From: a virus
Strand: one strand, 5' to 3'
IMG/VR virus record: IMGVR_UViG_3300025141_009680
Coordinates: 1-24,329 of that record
DNA length: 24,329 bases
Part shown: in pieces, positions 8,201 through 14,795 of the stretch
Numbering within the stretch: the stretch's first letter is position 1
Layout of the letters: each line of letters begins with the position of its first letter
Made by a program: the position numbers and the translations under genes
Notes under the pieces: model-generated
The model's database searches: none
What the model was told of the DNA's origin: nothing
The model's input: only the letters and a program-made list of their open reading frames with translations

Positions 8201-8437
8201 CCCGGGGTGTCCAGCTCGCGCCGACATCACCTCGACCGATCCGTTCGCGCTCTGGCCTCCGCTGGTTTGAAGGACCATCCTCGTCGACTGCTGCGCCTCT
8301 GGGATCCCTGGCTTCGCGGTGACCTGGGAATAGCTGCTCGGCGCCGTCGCGTGGGTGCTGCTCGTCAGGTTGTCGAGCCCAAAGCGCGGATCGGGGATCA
8401 AGATCCCTTGATACCTGTCTTTGACGAATTCGGTCAT
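5234..8437 (-). CDS. tail fibre or tip protein with sialidase-like beta-propeller
   Basis: A 1067-residue protein directly after the tape measure; its ATG shares one base with that gene's TGA (TGATG). Residues about 100-430 contain BNR/Asp-box repeats of the form S-x-D-x-G-x-x-W: SDDDGANW at 204-211, SDDGGDTW at 369-376, and a degenerate SDDLGGRF at about 260-267. These mark a multi-bladed beta-propeller of the sialidase superfamily. The rest is beta-rich, with no catalytic residues I can assign. I infer a receptor-binding or glycan-binding tail protein. Sialidase or other glycosidase activity is not shown, because Asp boxes are structural and not catalytic. Confidence 0.7.
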   Translation of the reverse strand: MTEFVKDRYQGILIPDPRFGLDNLTSSTHATAPSSYSQVTAKPGIPEAQQSTRMVLQTSGGQSANGSVEVMSARAGHPGLERAGYLWSDEAAESDKYGWDGPQLLSGWETLFWSDDASELSAYPDVIRLQSGKLLALGLQHKTTFAQTVSIYDPTTTPGSGWSTAGTLTPDSATAQKGPALCQLPSGRVLAYIASGDQVDVYFSDDDGANWEPYSFRCLDTKISNDDIRQMRAIYSGGEVLLVIQFEDGASKSNCAQYASDDLGGRFTQVEDDWVTNGSEEVLAINLVEVDGAFLMTYHSDPAAGSNKYLSRRIGSAYDRLLLATAVDIYNGMVSVTKPGCASWRDDSGVVFALVSRDVSDDDLHPVRSDDGGDTWSTFSEAAYFSGDTAEARLDTYAAASSAGQVVVLSRWTADSSDEDPQSLGVVYLGGFSTHTGPAAHGTVNFQDTDYVAFNKNTSTSTGGGGYLPIVDPRRVGWTASGAGADDLASSVLKIDTTANTRYFFREFSSGNEQEDVFAEIGVSVDAGSGSLTDTDVGFLIRISDASSFKYEIAVCIADSGWALRDITAGAQIGSAITEDMTKRLHIRIAMDKGNVKTWYARRDQFREWTEGPGGAVSDAGANADNSRVTFGNHKTGSDVSRWGYVGYCFWPGRWAPTSAGFADSWSTPGDLHPRSFSTQPSEIFDNVKIAAVAGPTRYKERWQIDADYSHPLRNVFPSVAQSPRAAWRSKDATEQIIAWDISELAYGHLENHSFGVVLLGINFKTAYLEKYAAGWTTLCTINAAEGFTSLRFERKGETVYPETGGGAHKAGRYIMYQELEGGTFVDSTNTKYRKIEKNSEGAWTEEAAKHPTIFLEGADDTEATSGDCEIWAPSAAGIAHSQSPTARYYRLRIPAQTTADGYFEIGQALIGPLAIFGTQYARGRQVVTRANSEIFTLPNGSSAASRMGPAAREVEFSWTDGVDATQINKDDPVPDYVAASAAGGGIASVKDSIYLMDGLLRRQGGAVSPVVYFARIAPESTDDQTNNPRHYVYGRITSDHSRQNILGDEEKTDVDRLGTITISEIV

Positions 8438-10935
8438 CAGGTCCCCGAGTACGGATTATGCCGCCCCAAGGCTCGGGGCTGGGCGGCGCGGAGTGCGTCG
8501 ACCAATGGTCCCTGCTTGGTGCGTAGGTTGTCCGAGACCATCGCGTCCACGGTGCGCGATCGTACCTTAAACACGGTGACGATCGGGGCTGAAGATGTGC
8601 CGCCCCTGTTGAGTTGGCGAACGCCATCGCTGCCCCCAGCTGCTCTCACTCCCTGCGGGCTCAGCACAGCCTCCGAGCGAAGTAGGCGCGCGCTGATCTC
8701 GTCGGGCGCACCAAGGGAGACCATGCCGCCAGCGTGGAAGGTCGGCGGAGGTTGCGCGGCGACCGTCGCCATCTGGATCCCACCGATCGTCAGGGCAGTC
8801 GCCATCATTCCGAGGCCTATCGGGGTTGTCCCGCCGCCAGAGACGAGACTCGCCATCGCAGCCTGTGCCGTGGAGATCGCTATCTCGGAGAGTCCGAGGG
8901 CCTTCTGGATAGCCCAGATCGCCATAGCGCCCGCCTTTTGGTCACCAAGCCTCTCTGCCGTCGCGTCCCGCTCAGCCTCTAGGAAGCTCTGAACGCTCTG
9001 CCTGTGATCCTCCTCGATCATTCGATCCAGCTCGGCGAGCCTGCTTGCTGTCTCGGACATCGACGCTTGAGCGTTCGCGGCGATCTCCGAGAACAGGCGG
9101 TCGATACTTCCAGCCATCTTGGATGCGAAGTCAGCGGAGTCGTCGAAGTCCTTCCGCACCCCCTCCATAGCCTCGCGCCAGGACTCCGCCACCGAGTCCG
9201 CCGCCTCCTTCTCCTCCTCCTTGATCAGGTCGAGGGCTTCCTTTCGCCGGTCTCCGAACTCATCCCTGATCCGAAGAAGGTCAAGGGCGAGGGCGTTCTC
9301 TATCTCCGCGATCTCGCTCGCTGTCCTGGCCTTGGTGTCGATCAGGTCTTGAGCGCGCTCCTCCGCCCGTCCTATCGCGAGCTGCTCCGCAGCGTCGACA
9401 GCCTCGATCCCATCGAGACGATCGACCCACTGATCCTCGAACGACTTCTTGACCTCGTCGGTGTAACGCTGGATCTCTGCAAGCCGCGCCTTGTTCGCAT
9501 CCCTGGCGGACTTCGCGGCAGCTTGCCGGCGAGCCCGATCTTCTTTGTCAAGTGCTGCCAGCTCCGCCCGCATCTGGAGAACCGCTTGGGTGTTCAGATT
9601 GGCGACTTCTTCCCATTGCTCTGTAGCAACACCCCACGAGACGAGAAGGTCGTGTGTCGCGTTATAGCGGGCGCGGATCGCGTCGGCTCCGGTGAGCAGC
9701 GATCCCCGCAGAGCATCGACCTTGGACGTGAGTTCGTCCACTCGGCGCAGTTCCGCCGGGTCTATGAGTTCGAGCCCCTCCTCGCCGCCGACCCCCTCCG
9801 CGTTCTGCGCGATCTGAGCGAGCTCCTCCTTCTGCTGCATGAGGGCGACGACTGTCGACTCTGCGACCCTGTGGTTCTCCTTTGCGACCTTGAGGTATCC
9901 CTCGAGCTCCTTGATATATTCGTCACTCGCCCAGGGGCGCTCCTTCTCGAGCTTCGCGGTCCACTTGTCGATCTTGACCTGCGCGGCCATGACGGCTGCC
10001 GACGCGTCCCAGATCTCACCCGCGATCCCCTCCCCCTCGGTCGGGATGGTCCCCTCTCCGAAGGCGTGCCGGATCCCAAGGGCCAGGTCCTCGAATGCCT
10101 CGGACATCTTCTGTAGGGTCGGCAGCCACGAGTCCACGGCAACCTTGAAGAACGCCCCAAGGTGAACCTTGAGCTTCTCCATCGAGTCTTTGAACTCCGC
10201 AGCTGCCTTAGCGTCCTCATCACTGAGGACCAGACCGAGAGCCCGGGCTTCGTCCTTCGCGCGGCGCATCCCCTCTGATCCGTCGTTCAGGACCAGAGCC
10301 ATCTTCGTTCCCGCCTCTTCCATGAGGCGCATAGAGATCGCGACCTTCGCAGGCCCCTCCGGCATCTTCTGATAAGCGTCGGCGAGATCTGCGAGGACGT
10401 CCTCTGTAGAGCGGACCTGATCCTCCGAGTCCTTCAACTCGATCCGCAGACCCTCGAAGATCCGAGCGGCGTCAGATGTCGGGTTCTGGACCGACTCGAA
10501 TATGACCTTTCCAAGACCCCGGAGCGAGTTCTGCAACTCCTCCTGGGTGACGCCCGCGAACTTCGCCTGATAGCTCAGAGCGGAGAGAGCCTCGACAGAA
10601 ATACCGAGCTGCTCCGACGTCTTGCCGAGACCGTCCGCAAAGTCAACCTGGGACTTGGTGACCTTCCCGATCGCGACTGCCGTCGCTGCGAGTGCCGCGG
10701 CGACCCCGAGCATCGTCTTCTTGAGAGCCCGGGCGTCGAACTTCACCTTCTTTAGGGAGAACGATCCCTTCTTGGCCCAAGTCCCGAAGTCCTTCGTCGC
10801 ACCCTTGAGGCCGGTCCCGATCTCCTCGACGTCCTTCGTCGTTTTCTTGCCGGTCTTCCCCAGGGACCGAAGGGCGGACTCTAGGTCCTTTGTGTCTCCC
10901 TCGAAGTGAAAGACGATGTCTCTACGATCTGCCAT
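8437..10935 (-). CDS. tail tape measure protein
   Basis: An 832-residue protein. Near the N-terminus are a hydrophobic Ala-rich segment (AAALAATAVAIGKV) and the segment FADGLGKTSEQLGISVEALSALSYQAKFAG (given here in outline), which is typical of phage tape measure proteins. A long, mostly helical coiled-coil middle follows, then a hydrophobic C-terminal region ending in FHAGGMVSLG. The protein sets tail length and fills the tube before DNA ejection. Using the known rule of about 0.15 nm per residue, the tail would be roughly 120-130 nm. It lies two bases after the frameshifted chaperone gene, the conserved order in siphophages. The ribosome-binding site is weak. Confidence 0.88.
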   Translation of the reverse strand: MADRRDIVFHFEGDTKDLESALRSLGKTGKKTTKDVEEIGTGLKGATKDFGTWAKKGSFSLKKVKFDARALKKTMLGVAAALAATAVAIGKVTKSQVDFADGLGKTSEQLGISVEALSALSYQAKFAGVTQEELQNSLRGLGKVIFESVQNPTSDAARIFEGLRIELKDSEDQVRSTEDVLADLADAYQKMPEGPAKVAISMRLMEEAGTKMALVLNDGSEGMRRAKDEARALGLVLSDEDAKAAAEFKDSMEKLKVHLGAFFKVAVDSWLPTLQKMSEAFEDLALGIRHAFGEGTIPTEGEGIAGEIWDASAAVMAAQVKIDKWTAKLEKERPWASDEYIKELEGYLKVAKENHRVAESTVVALMQQKEELAQIAQNAEGVGGEEGLELIDPAELRRVDELTSKVDALRGSLLTGADAIRARYNATHDLLVSWGVATEQWEEVANLNTQAVLQMRAELAALDKEDRARRQAAAKSARDANKARLAEIQRYTDEVKKSFEDQWVDRLDGIEAVDAAEQLAIGRAEERAQDLIDTKARTASEIAEIENALALDLLRIRDEFGDRRKEALDLIKEEEKEAADSVAESWREAMEGVRKDFDDSADFASKMAGSIDRLFSEIAANAQASMSETASRLAELDRMIEEDHRQSVQSFLEAERDATAERLGDQKAGAMAIWAIQKALGLSEIAISTAQAAMASLVSGGGTTPIGLGMMATALTIGGIQMATVAAQPPPTFHAGGMVSLGAPDEISARLLRSEAVLSPQGVRAAGGSDGVRQLNRGGTSSAPIVTVFKVRSRTVDAMVSDNLRTKQGPLVDALRAAQPRALGRHNPYSGT

Positions 10936-10937
10936 GT

Positions 10938-11749
10938 CTAGTTATCCCCGCCCATCCAGAAGTTCACCGCGCTGTCGCTTGCGCCGTCCTTCGACATCGC
11001 CCGGCGGACCGATTGGTCGGTTGCGCCATTCCGCCCGCTCGCCGCTCTGCCGGCCTTGCTGGGGTGAGTGAGGAGCCACGCCTCGAGGAGGTCGCCCAGA
11101 GACGCGGGGAGAGACAGCGCGCGCCGAAGAGCCTCGGGAGGGGCTGGCTCGTCGTCGATCTTCGCGGGCTGCATCATCTGCTCCGTCGCGTGCGTCAAGT
11201 GCCAGTAGGCGAACAGTTTCGCCTGCGTCTCCTTGTCGTGCTTCCAATAGCCATGGGGATCACCGCCCAGAAGGTTTAGGCCGATATCAAGTCTGACGAG
11301 ATCTCCGAAGCCTTCTGGGCTTCCCCAAAATTTATAGTGCTCTCCGGCGAGGTCAGGATCGACCCGAACCTCTTCGCCAGCTCCGCCGCCCAAGGGGCAA
11401 GGTGGACCGTGCCGCTTATCCCCTCCTCGTGGAACTCCTCGAGGACCTGCTCTCCGTAGGCGAGCCAGTCACCTCCGCGCCGCGGCTTCTCTGTCTCGAG
11501 GATCCTGGTCGGATCCCACCAAGACGCGCCGACGATCGCCGCCAGGGCATCGACAGATCCACCGAAGCTCAGACCGTCGTCGAGGACTGAGAAGCGGGAG
11601 AGCGTCTCGATCAGCTCGACCACGATCCGATCGTTAGGCAGCCGGAACCACTGGACCGGAAGACCCTCTAACTCGATCTCGAAGTAGAGCGGGTTCGCCT
11701 GACCGTCAGGCCGGCGAGGGACCGCTCGGGGTTCCTTTAGGTTCTTCAT
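10938..11749 (-). CDS. tail assembly chaperone GT, -1 frameshift product
   Basis: The frame from 11327 to the TAG at 10938-10940 lies at -1 relative to the upstream chaperone gene and has no good start of its own. A -1 slip at AAATTTT (11333-11327) would join residues 1-141 of the upstream protein to 129 residues beginning WGSPEGFGDLV, giving a 270-residue fusion. Lambda gpG and gpGT work the same way: a minor frameshifted product recruits the tape measure protein and tail tube subunits. The extension ends with FWMGGDN two bases before the tape measure gene, the conserved position. The frame is also open upstream to 11393, but that part overlaps the G frame and is not needed. Confidence 0.75.
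11276..11749 (-). CDS. tail assembly chaperone G-like protein
   Basis: A 157-residue, mildly acidic, mostly helical protein between the tail tube gene and the tape measure gene, the slot of lambda gpG. The ATG at 11749 is preferred to an in-frame start at 11833 because the extra codons are Arg/Pro-rich shadow sequence inside the preceding gene; the preferred start still overlaps that gene by 44 bases. Core features are LYFEIELEGLPVQWFRLP at the N-terminus and IVGASWWDPTRIL in the middle. The last 16 codons lie past the slippery heptamer, so a fraction of ribosomes would leave this frame. Primary sequence is too divergent to name a family with certainty; the call rests on position plus frameshift. 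Confidence 0.7.
   Translation of the reverse strand: MKNLKEPRAVPRRPDGQANPLYFEIELEGLPVQWFRLPNDRIVVELIETLSRFSVLDDGLSFGGSVDALAAIVGASWWDPTRILETEKPRRGGDWLAYGEQVLEEFHEEGISGTVHLAPWAAELAKRFGSILTSPESTINFGEAQKASEISSDLISA
11307..11333 (-). promoter_or_regulatory. programmed -1 ribosomal frameshift site
   Basis: On the minus strand the G frame reads ATA AAT TTT GGG, so the heptamer A_AAT_TTT (11333-11327) is in the exact X_XXY_YYZ register for tandem -1 slippage to AAA TTT. Three bases later GAAGCC (11323-11318) pairs with GGCTTC (11312-11307) around a CAGAA loop, a plausible stimulatory hairpin. The spacer of three bases is a little shorter than the usual five to eight. Confidence 0.75.
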
Positions 11750-11888
11750 TCTTCCCACCCTTCTTGGCCTTGGCCTTTGCCTTGGCCTCCAGTTCCTTGA
11801 TCCGGGCCGTGCGGCGGACCCGAACCCCGTCAATAAAGCACCACTGCCCGCCCGATGCTTTGAGCTTCTTCAGTTCCGCGGCGCTCAT
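11706..11888 (-). CDS. small Lys/Ala-rich protein, function unknown
   Basis: A 60-residue protein whose ATG shares one base with the stop of the tail tube gene (TGATG), so it is probably translated by coupling. Residues about 1-30 contain LKKLKASGGQWCFIDGVRVRRTARIKELE. The second half is a basic low-complexity helix (AKAKAKAKKGG) ending in a Pro/Ser-rich tail. It lies in the slot between tail tube and chaperone, where siphophages often carry a small variable gene. No family is recognised. Confidence 0.6.
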   Translation of the reverse strand: MSAAELKKLKASGGQWCFIDGVRVRRTARIKELEAKAKAKAKKGGKNEEPKGTPSGPSPA

Positions 11889-12388
11889 CAGGTGATCGAC
11901 GTCGGCAGGACCGCGTAGCTCGTGATCGAAATATTGATCGTATCTGGGTCGCCCTCTCCGAGCGATCCGGTAACGACGCAGAAGGGGACCGTCAGCGAGT
12001 GATCGCTCGCGTCCCCGTGGTCGGTTCCCTCGATCAGCCAGCCAAGGTCAAGCGTGAAGACCTCGGCATTGGCTCCGAGGGTCGAGACCCAGGAGGATCC
12101 CACGTCACCCGACTGGAGGAGGATCTCTTCGAGGGTCGCATACCCAGCATCGGACAGGTCGCGCAGATAAGCGGTGAAGGTCGCGGTCATCGCCTGGTCG
12201 TCAGACTTCCGCAGGGACGGGGTGGCCCCGAACTCACCGCGGTCGAGGTTGGCGACGATGCTCGGGCCGGGAATTGAGAGGTTGAAGTCCCCAGCCTCGA
12301 ACGCGATCACGAGCGTATTCGCCGCCCCGCTGTCCGAGAACGTGAGCTTACCGTCTCGCTTGGTCTTGACTACTGTGGAATAAGCCAT
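11888..12388 (-). CDS. major tail tube protein
   Basis: A 166-residue beta-rich protein starting MAYSTVVKTKRDGKLTFSD. The content FEAGDFNLSIPG, the central TATFTAYLRDLSD, and the closing DTINISITSYAVLPTSIT alternate as expected for a tail tube subunit that stacks in hexameric rings around the tape measure. A good ribosome-binding site (GAGGAG, nine bases from the ATG) agrees with the high expression such a protein needs. Position just before the chaperone pair and tape measure supports the call. Length is typical of short tube proteins. Sequence identity to a named family is not obvious by eye. Confidence 0.72.
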   Translation of the reverse strand: MAYSTVVKTKRDGKLTFSDSGAANTLVIAFEAGDFNLSIPGPSIVANLDRGEFGATPSLRKSDDQAMTATFTAYLRDLSDAGYATLEEILLQSGDVGSSWVSTLGANAEVFTLDLGWLIEGTDHGDASDHSLTVPFCVVTGSLGEGDPDTINISITSYAVLPTSIT

Positions 12389-12401
12389 CTCTCATTGCTC
12401 C

Positions 12402-12983
12402 TCATCTTGACCGAAGGCGGGCGCGCTCTCGGCTTCTTGTGTTCTCTCTAACGAAGCCCGCGACACGGGCGGCAAAAATTGAACCCCGGACCACGCCGCT
12501 ATCCTCTTGAGCCGAGGGTAGGAGGAGGCCCAAGAATTGAGCGGTGCGATCCGGGGAGACGGATAGGTCGGGGCGCCCCGCGATGTCGTCGCGGGCGAGG
12601 GAGTCGATCCGAGACCAGACCCCAGAGAGCAGGCTATCCGCTCGCCGCCCGATCCTCTTCCAGATCTCGGCGGCATCCCTTCCGCTCTCCGGGGTTCCAG
12701 CCGGGTAGACGTAGGCGGCATATTCTCGCGGGTTGCGGATCACCCACTCGAGCCCCTCCGCTGTCGTCTCCCAGTCGGCTTGACTTGCCCCGGTGTCAAC
12801 CGGCCAGACTTCGTCGATGAACTCGCCCAGCTCCCAGGCCAGGTCGTTCACGATCTCCCAGATCTGATTTCTTGTCTCCGGGCTCAGCATCGACGGATCG
12901 AGCTGGCTGTCGCGGAGGCGAGCAGCGATGTCGATCGAGATGTCGACCGCGCCGCCTGACGCTCGGTTCATGGGCTCAGCCAC
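12402..12983 (-). CDS. head-tail joining / tail completion protein (candidate)
   Basis: A 193-residue protein. The core DTGASQADWE (about 68-77) followed by YAAYVYPAGTPE resembles the HK97 gp10 and lambda gpZ-like tail completion family, in which a D-T-G-x-L/S segment precedes a Y-A-x-Y-V/I strand. The tail is Arg-rich (RERARLRSR). The start is the GTG at 12983, overlapping the previous gene by 8 bases; an ATG at 12971 is a possible alternative but has no better ribosome-binding site. It lies between other completion genes and the tail tube. Confidence 0.55.
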   Translation of the reverse strand: MAEPMNRASGGAVDISIDIAARLRDSQLDPSMLSPETRNQIWEIVNDLAWELGEFIDEVWPVDTGASQADWETTAEGLEWVIRNPREYAAYVYPAGTPESGRDAAEIWKRIGRRADSLLSGVWSRIDSLARDDIAGRPDLSVSPDRTAQFLGLLLPSAQEDSGVVRGSIFAARVAGFVRENTRSRERARLRSR

Positions 12984-13440
12984 CGAGAAGCCCCCCGCGA
13001 AGAAGGGTGATCATCTTGGCGGCGACCTTGTCCATCTCCTCCGAGAAGATCTCTTCCGCCGCCTCGGCAGCGTCTCCGGCCTCGCCGCCTGCAAGGTGGA
13101 TGTACTGGGCATAGTAGCCCCCGCCCTTCGATGCCCTGGCATCGTTAAAGACAACGGCAGAGATCCCCCGCTGCCGAGACTTCCAGCCCCGAAGGGACCG
13201 ACCGGAGCGGCGCGACCCTGGCGACCCCATGGGAACGTAGTAGTTCCGCCCGCTCTTCTTGCTCTTGCGGACTGTGCCGATAGGCCAGGGGTTCCCCGGG
13301 CGCTGTCCCGTCCCGCGTAGCTTGTCCTTGAAGCTTGTGATCCCCTCCCCGAGGGCGTCCTGCAAGTCGGAGAACGGGAGGACCTTGGCGTCTTCGATCG
13401 CCTTCCCGAGCTCGCCGGTATCGACAGAGAACGTGGTCAC
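12976..13440 (-). CDS. neck or tail completion protein with a basic core
   Basis: A 154-residue protein starting at the GTG at 13440, which overlaps the upstream stop (GTGA). The same frame is open much further upstream, but those codons translate to Arg/Pro-rich sequence antagonistic to the real gene there, so the coupled GTG is preferred. The middle has KSKKSGRNYYVPMGSPGSRRSGRS (in outline, strongly basic), then YYAQYIHLAGG, comparable to the YAAYV strand of gp10-like completion proteins. The C-terminal helix is acidic and then amphipathic. It probably acts at the head-tail interface. This and the next gene may be distant relatives. Confidence 0.5.
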   Translation of the reverse strand: MTTFSVDTGELGKAIEDAKVLPFSDLQDALGEGITSFKDKLRGTGQRPGNPWPIGTVRKSKKSGRNYYVPMGSPGSRRSGRSLRGWKSRQRGISAVVFNDARASKGGGYYAQYIHLAGGEAGDAAEAAEEIFSEEMDKVAAKMITLLRGGLLGG

Positions 13441-13877
13441 AATTCGAGATCCGTCTCTAGGGAGAACCGGATCGTTCCGAAGAGCCACTCCCGCGACTCG
13501 TGCGCGGTGTAGGAGCTGCTCTGGTGATAGATCGCCCACTGCTGAGATGATGCGGACGCGTCGGCCTCGAGGGCCTGGATCGCGGCGAGGCTGTCCCCGA
13601 GAGCGACGTCTCGCGTCGTGCTGTAGTTGTGAACGTCCTGCGCCCATACGCAGATGAGGTCTAGATCGTACCGGACCCGCTCGACGCCGCTTCCGCCCCG
13701 CTGGTCGCGGTACTGCCCGGTGTTGGCTATAGCCGAAGGCGTGACGGTGAAGGCTCGGTTGAGGGCAGCGTCTGGCGCCCACCGAGGGTTCAGCAGCTCC
13801 GCGGACTCGGACAAGCTCGTCCCCGCCTCGACGATGGTCGCCACGTTGTCGAGAACCTGGACGTGCGTCAGGGCCAC
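13437..13877 (-). CDS. tail terminator-like protein (candidate)
   Basis: A 146-residue alpha/beta protein with a GTG start at 13877 that overlaps the upstream gene by 10 bases. An N-terminal helix region (VQVLDNVATIVEAG) is followed by strands around RVRYDLDLICVWAQDVH, a helix (ALGDSLAAIQALEADA) and a final strand pair (REWLFGTIRFSLETDLEL). That arrangement and size match tail terminator proteins of the lambda gpU type, which cap the growing tail tube. The order connector, terminator, completion, tube, chaperone, tape measure is consistent. The call is structural inference, because no diagnostic motif exists for the family. Confidence 0.5.
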   Translation of the reverse strand: MALTHVQVLDNVATIVEAGTSLSESAELLNPRWAPDAALNRAFTVTPSAIANTGQYRDQRGGSGVERVRYDLDLICVWAQDVHNYSTTRDVALGDSLAAIQALEADASASSQQWAIYHQSSSYTAHESREWLFGTIRFSLETDLEL

Positions 13878-14620
13878 TGGAGCCGCCCAGTCTCGACCCC
13901 GGGGCCTCCGGTGAAGACCACGGGGGCGGCGGCGATCTTAGCGTCGGCCTGACCATCCCTCCCGGTGTCATAGTCGAAAGAGATCGTCGACCACTCCTGG
14001 GCGAACGCTTCCCTGTAGAAGTCGGCCAACTCGGCAAACTTGCCGTCACCCGCTGCGGTGTGTCCGTCGCGGAAGATCAGCTCCAGAGACTTGAACACCA
14101 AGGAGTCGTGGAGGGAGTACGGGGAGAGGATCAGGTATGGGAGGCGCCCACCTTTCAGGAGCAGGCGGAGGATGACGAACCAAGCCTCGGCAATGAAGTC
14201 GTCCGCGTCGTTCCCGCTGGCGATGAGTCGGCTGATGTTCTGGTGACGTGCGGCGAGGTCTGCCTCGACCACGGTCGGGAAGAGGTCGGAGCGAACGAGG
14301 GCGGCAGATCGGACGAACTCGAAGGGATCGCCCGACATCACCAGATCCCACTCGATCCGCCATCCGTCAGCGAGGCTCTTCGATGCGGGGAGGTCGATCG
14401 CCGCGATCGTGTAGTTCGCCCGGGTTGACGCGATGGTCACCGCCGCCCCGTCGATCACCTTCGCGTTCGAGTCGTCGTAGATAGTGACGGTCCCCGAGTC
14501 GGGCGCCGTGAGGTCTCCGCTCGCGTCGTAGATCTTCGCCGTGATCGCGTTCGCCTGACCTCGAACAATGAACTCGGGTATGGGCGCGTGGATCCGCCAG
14601 AGAGTGGAGGCCGTGGTCAC
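13868..14620 (-). CDS. connector/adaptor protein with N-terminal Ig-like domain (candidate)
   Basis: A 250-residue protein. Residues about 12-78 read as a beta sandwich, with ITAKIYDASGDLTAPDSGTV and similar strands, like Ig-like or baseplate-upper-protein domains. Residues about 115-235 are helical (ADLAARHQNISRLIASGNDADDFIAEAW and onward), with a head-tail connector flavour. A strong ribosome-binding site (GGAGG, seven bases from the GTG) sets the start, and the GTG overlaps the stop of the 58-residue gene (GTGA). I infer a head-tail adaptor carrying a surface domain. Confidence in the exact role is low. Confidence 0.45.
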   Translation of the reverse strand: MTTASTLWRIHAPIPEFIVRGQANAITAKIYDASGDLTAPDSGTVTIYDDSNAKVIDGAAVTIASTRANYTIAAIDLPASKSLADGWRIEWDLVMSGDPFEFVRSAALVRSDLFPTVVEADLAARHQNISRLIASGNDADDFIAEAWFVILRLLLKGGRLPYLILSPYSLHDSLVFKSLELIFRDGHTAAGDGKFAELADFYREAFAQEWSTISFDYDTGRDGQADAKIAAAPVVFTGGPGVETGRLQWP

Positions 14621-14793
14621 TGGATCACCTCCCCGTCCGAGTTAACTCTCACAGAGGCTATCACCTCGCCGTCGGCCCCTATCAGGTCTACCTCGAGGAT
14701 CCCGGCGACGAGAAGGGACGATGTCGCCTTGACGGTCACCGGGGACTGTTCGCGGGCCGCATCGAGCGCGCGCATCTGCTGCTTGGATGTCAC
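14617..14793 (-). CDS. 58-residue protein, function unknown
   Basis: A GTG at 14793 follows the TAA of the upstream gene by two bases and is preceded by a very good ribosome-binding site (GAAGGAAG). The frame ends in a TGA at 14617 that overlaps the next GTG. The peptide starts VTSKQQMRALDAARE and continues as beta-like sequence with two DGEVI units (LIGADGEVIASVRV and NSDGEVIQ). The ribosome-binding site and coupled overlaps on both sides argue strongly that it is translated. No family is recognised. A small structural or assembly role is a guess from position. Confidence 0.65.
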   Translation of the reverse strand: MTSKQQMRALDAAREQSPVTVKATSSLLVAGILEVDLIGADGEVIASVRVNSDGEVIQ

Positions 14794-14795
14794 GG

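Noticed and set aside
5234-8437. Calling the fibre-like protein a sialidase
   Set aside because: Asp boxes are structural repeats; no catalytic set could be assigned by eye.
9004-10116. Long plus-strand open frame (370 codons) opposite the tape measure gene
   Set aside because: It is antisense to a well-supported gene, has Leu/Arg-rich composition from mirrored GC-rich codons, and matches no family. GC-rich coding DNA often opens such frames.
11321-11326. GGGGAAG as the slippery heptamer by analogy with lambda
   Set aside because: In the chaperone frame it is read GGG GAA G, not in the X_XXY_YYZ register; AAATTTT just upstream is in register.
12392-12721. Alternative minus-strand frame over the tail completion gene
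   Set aside because: It has a Ser/Pro/Arg shadow composition, while the 193-residue frame contains the DTG and YAAYVYPAG motifs.
13441-14049. Upstream extension of the 154-residue neck protein frame
   Set aside because: The extension translates to Arg/Pro/Ser-rich sequence overlapping two better genes, and the GTG at 13440 is coupled to the preceding stop.
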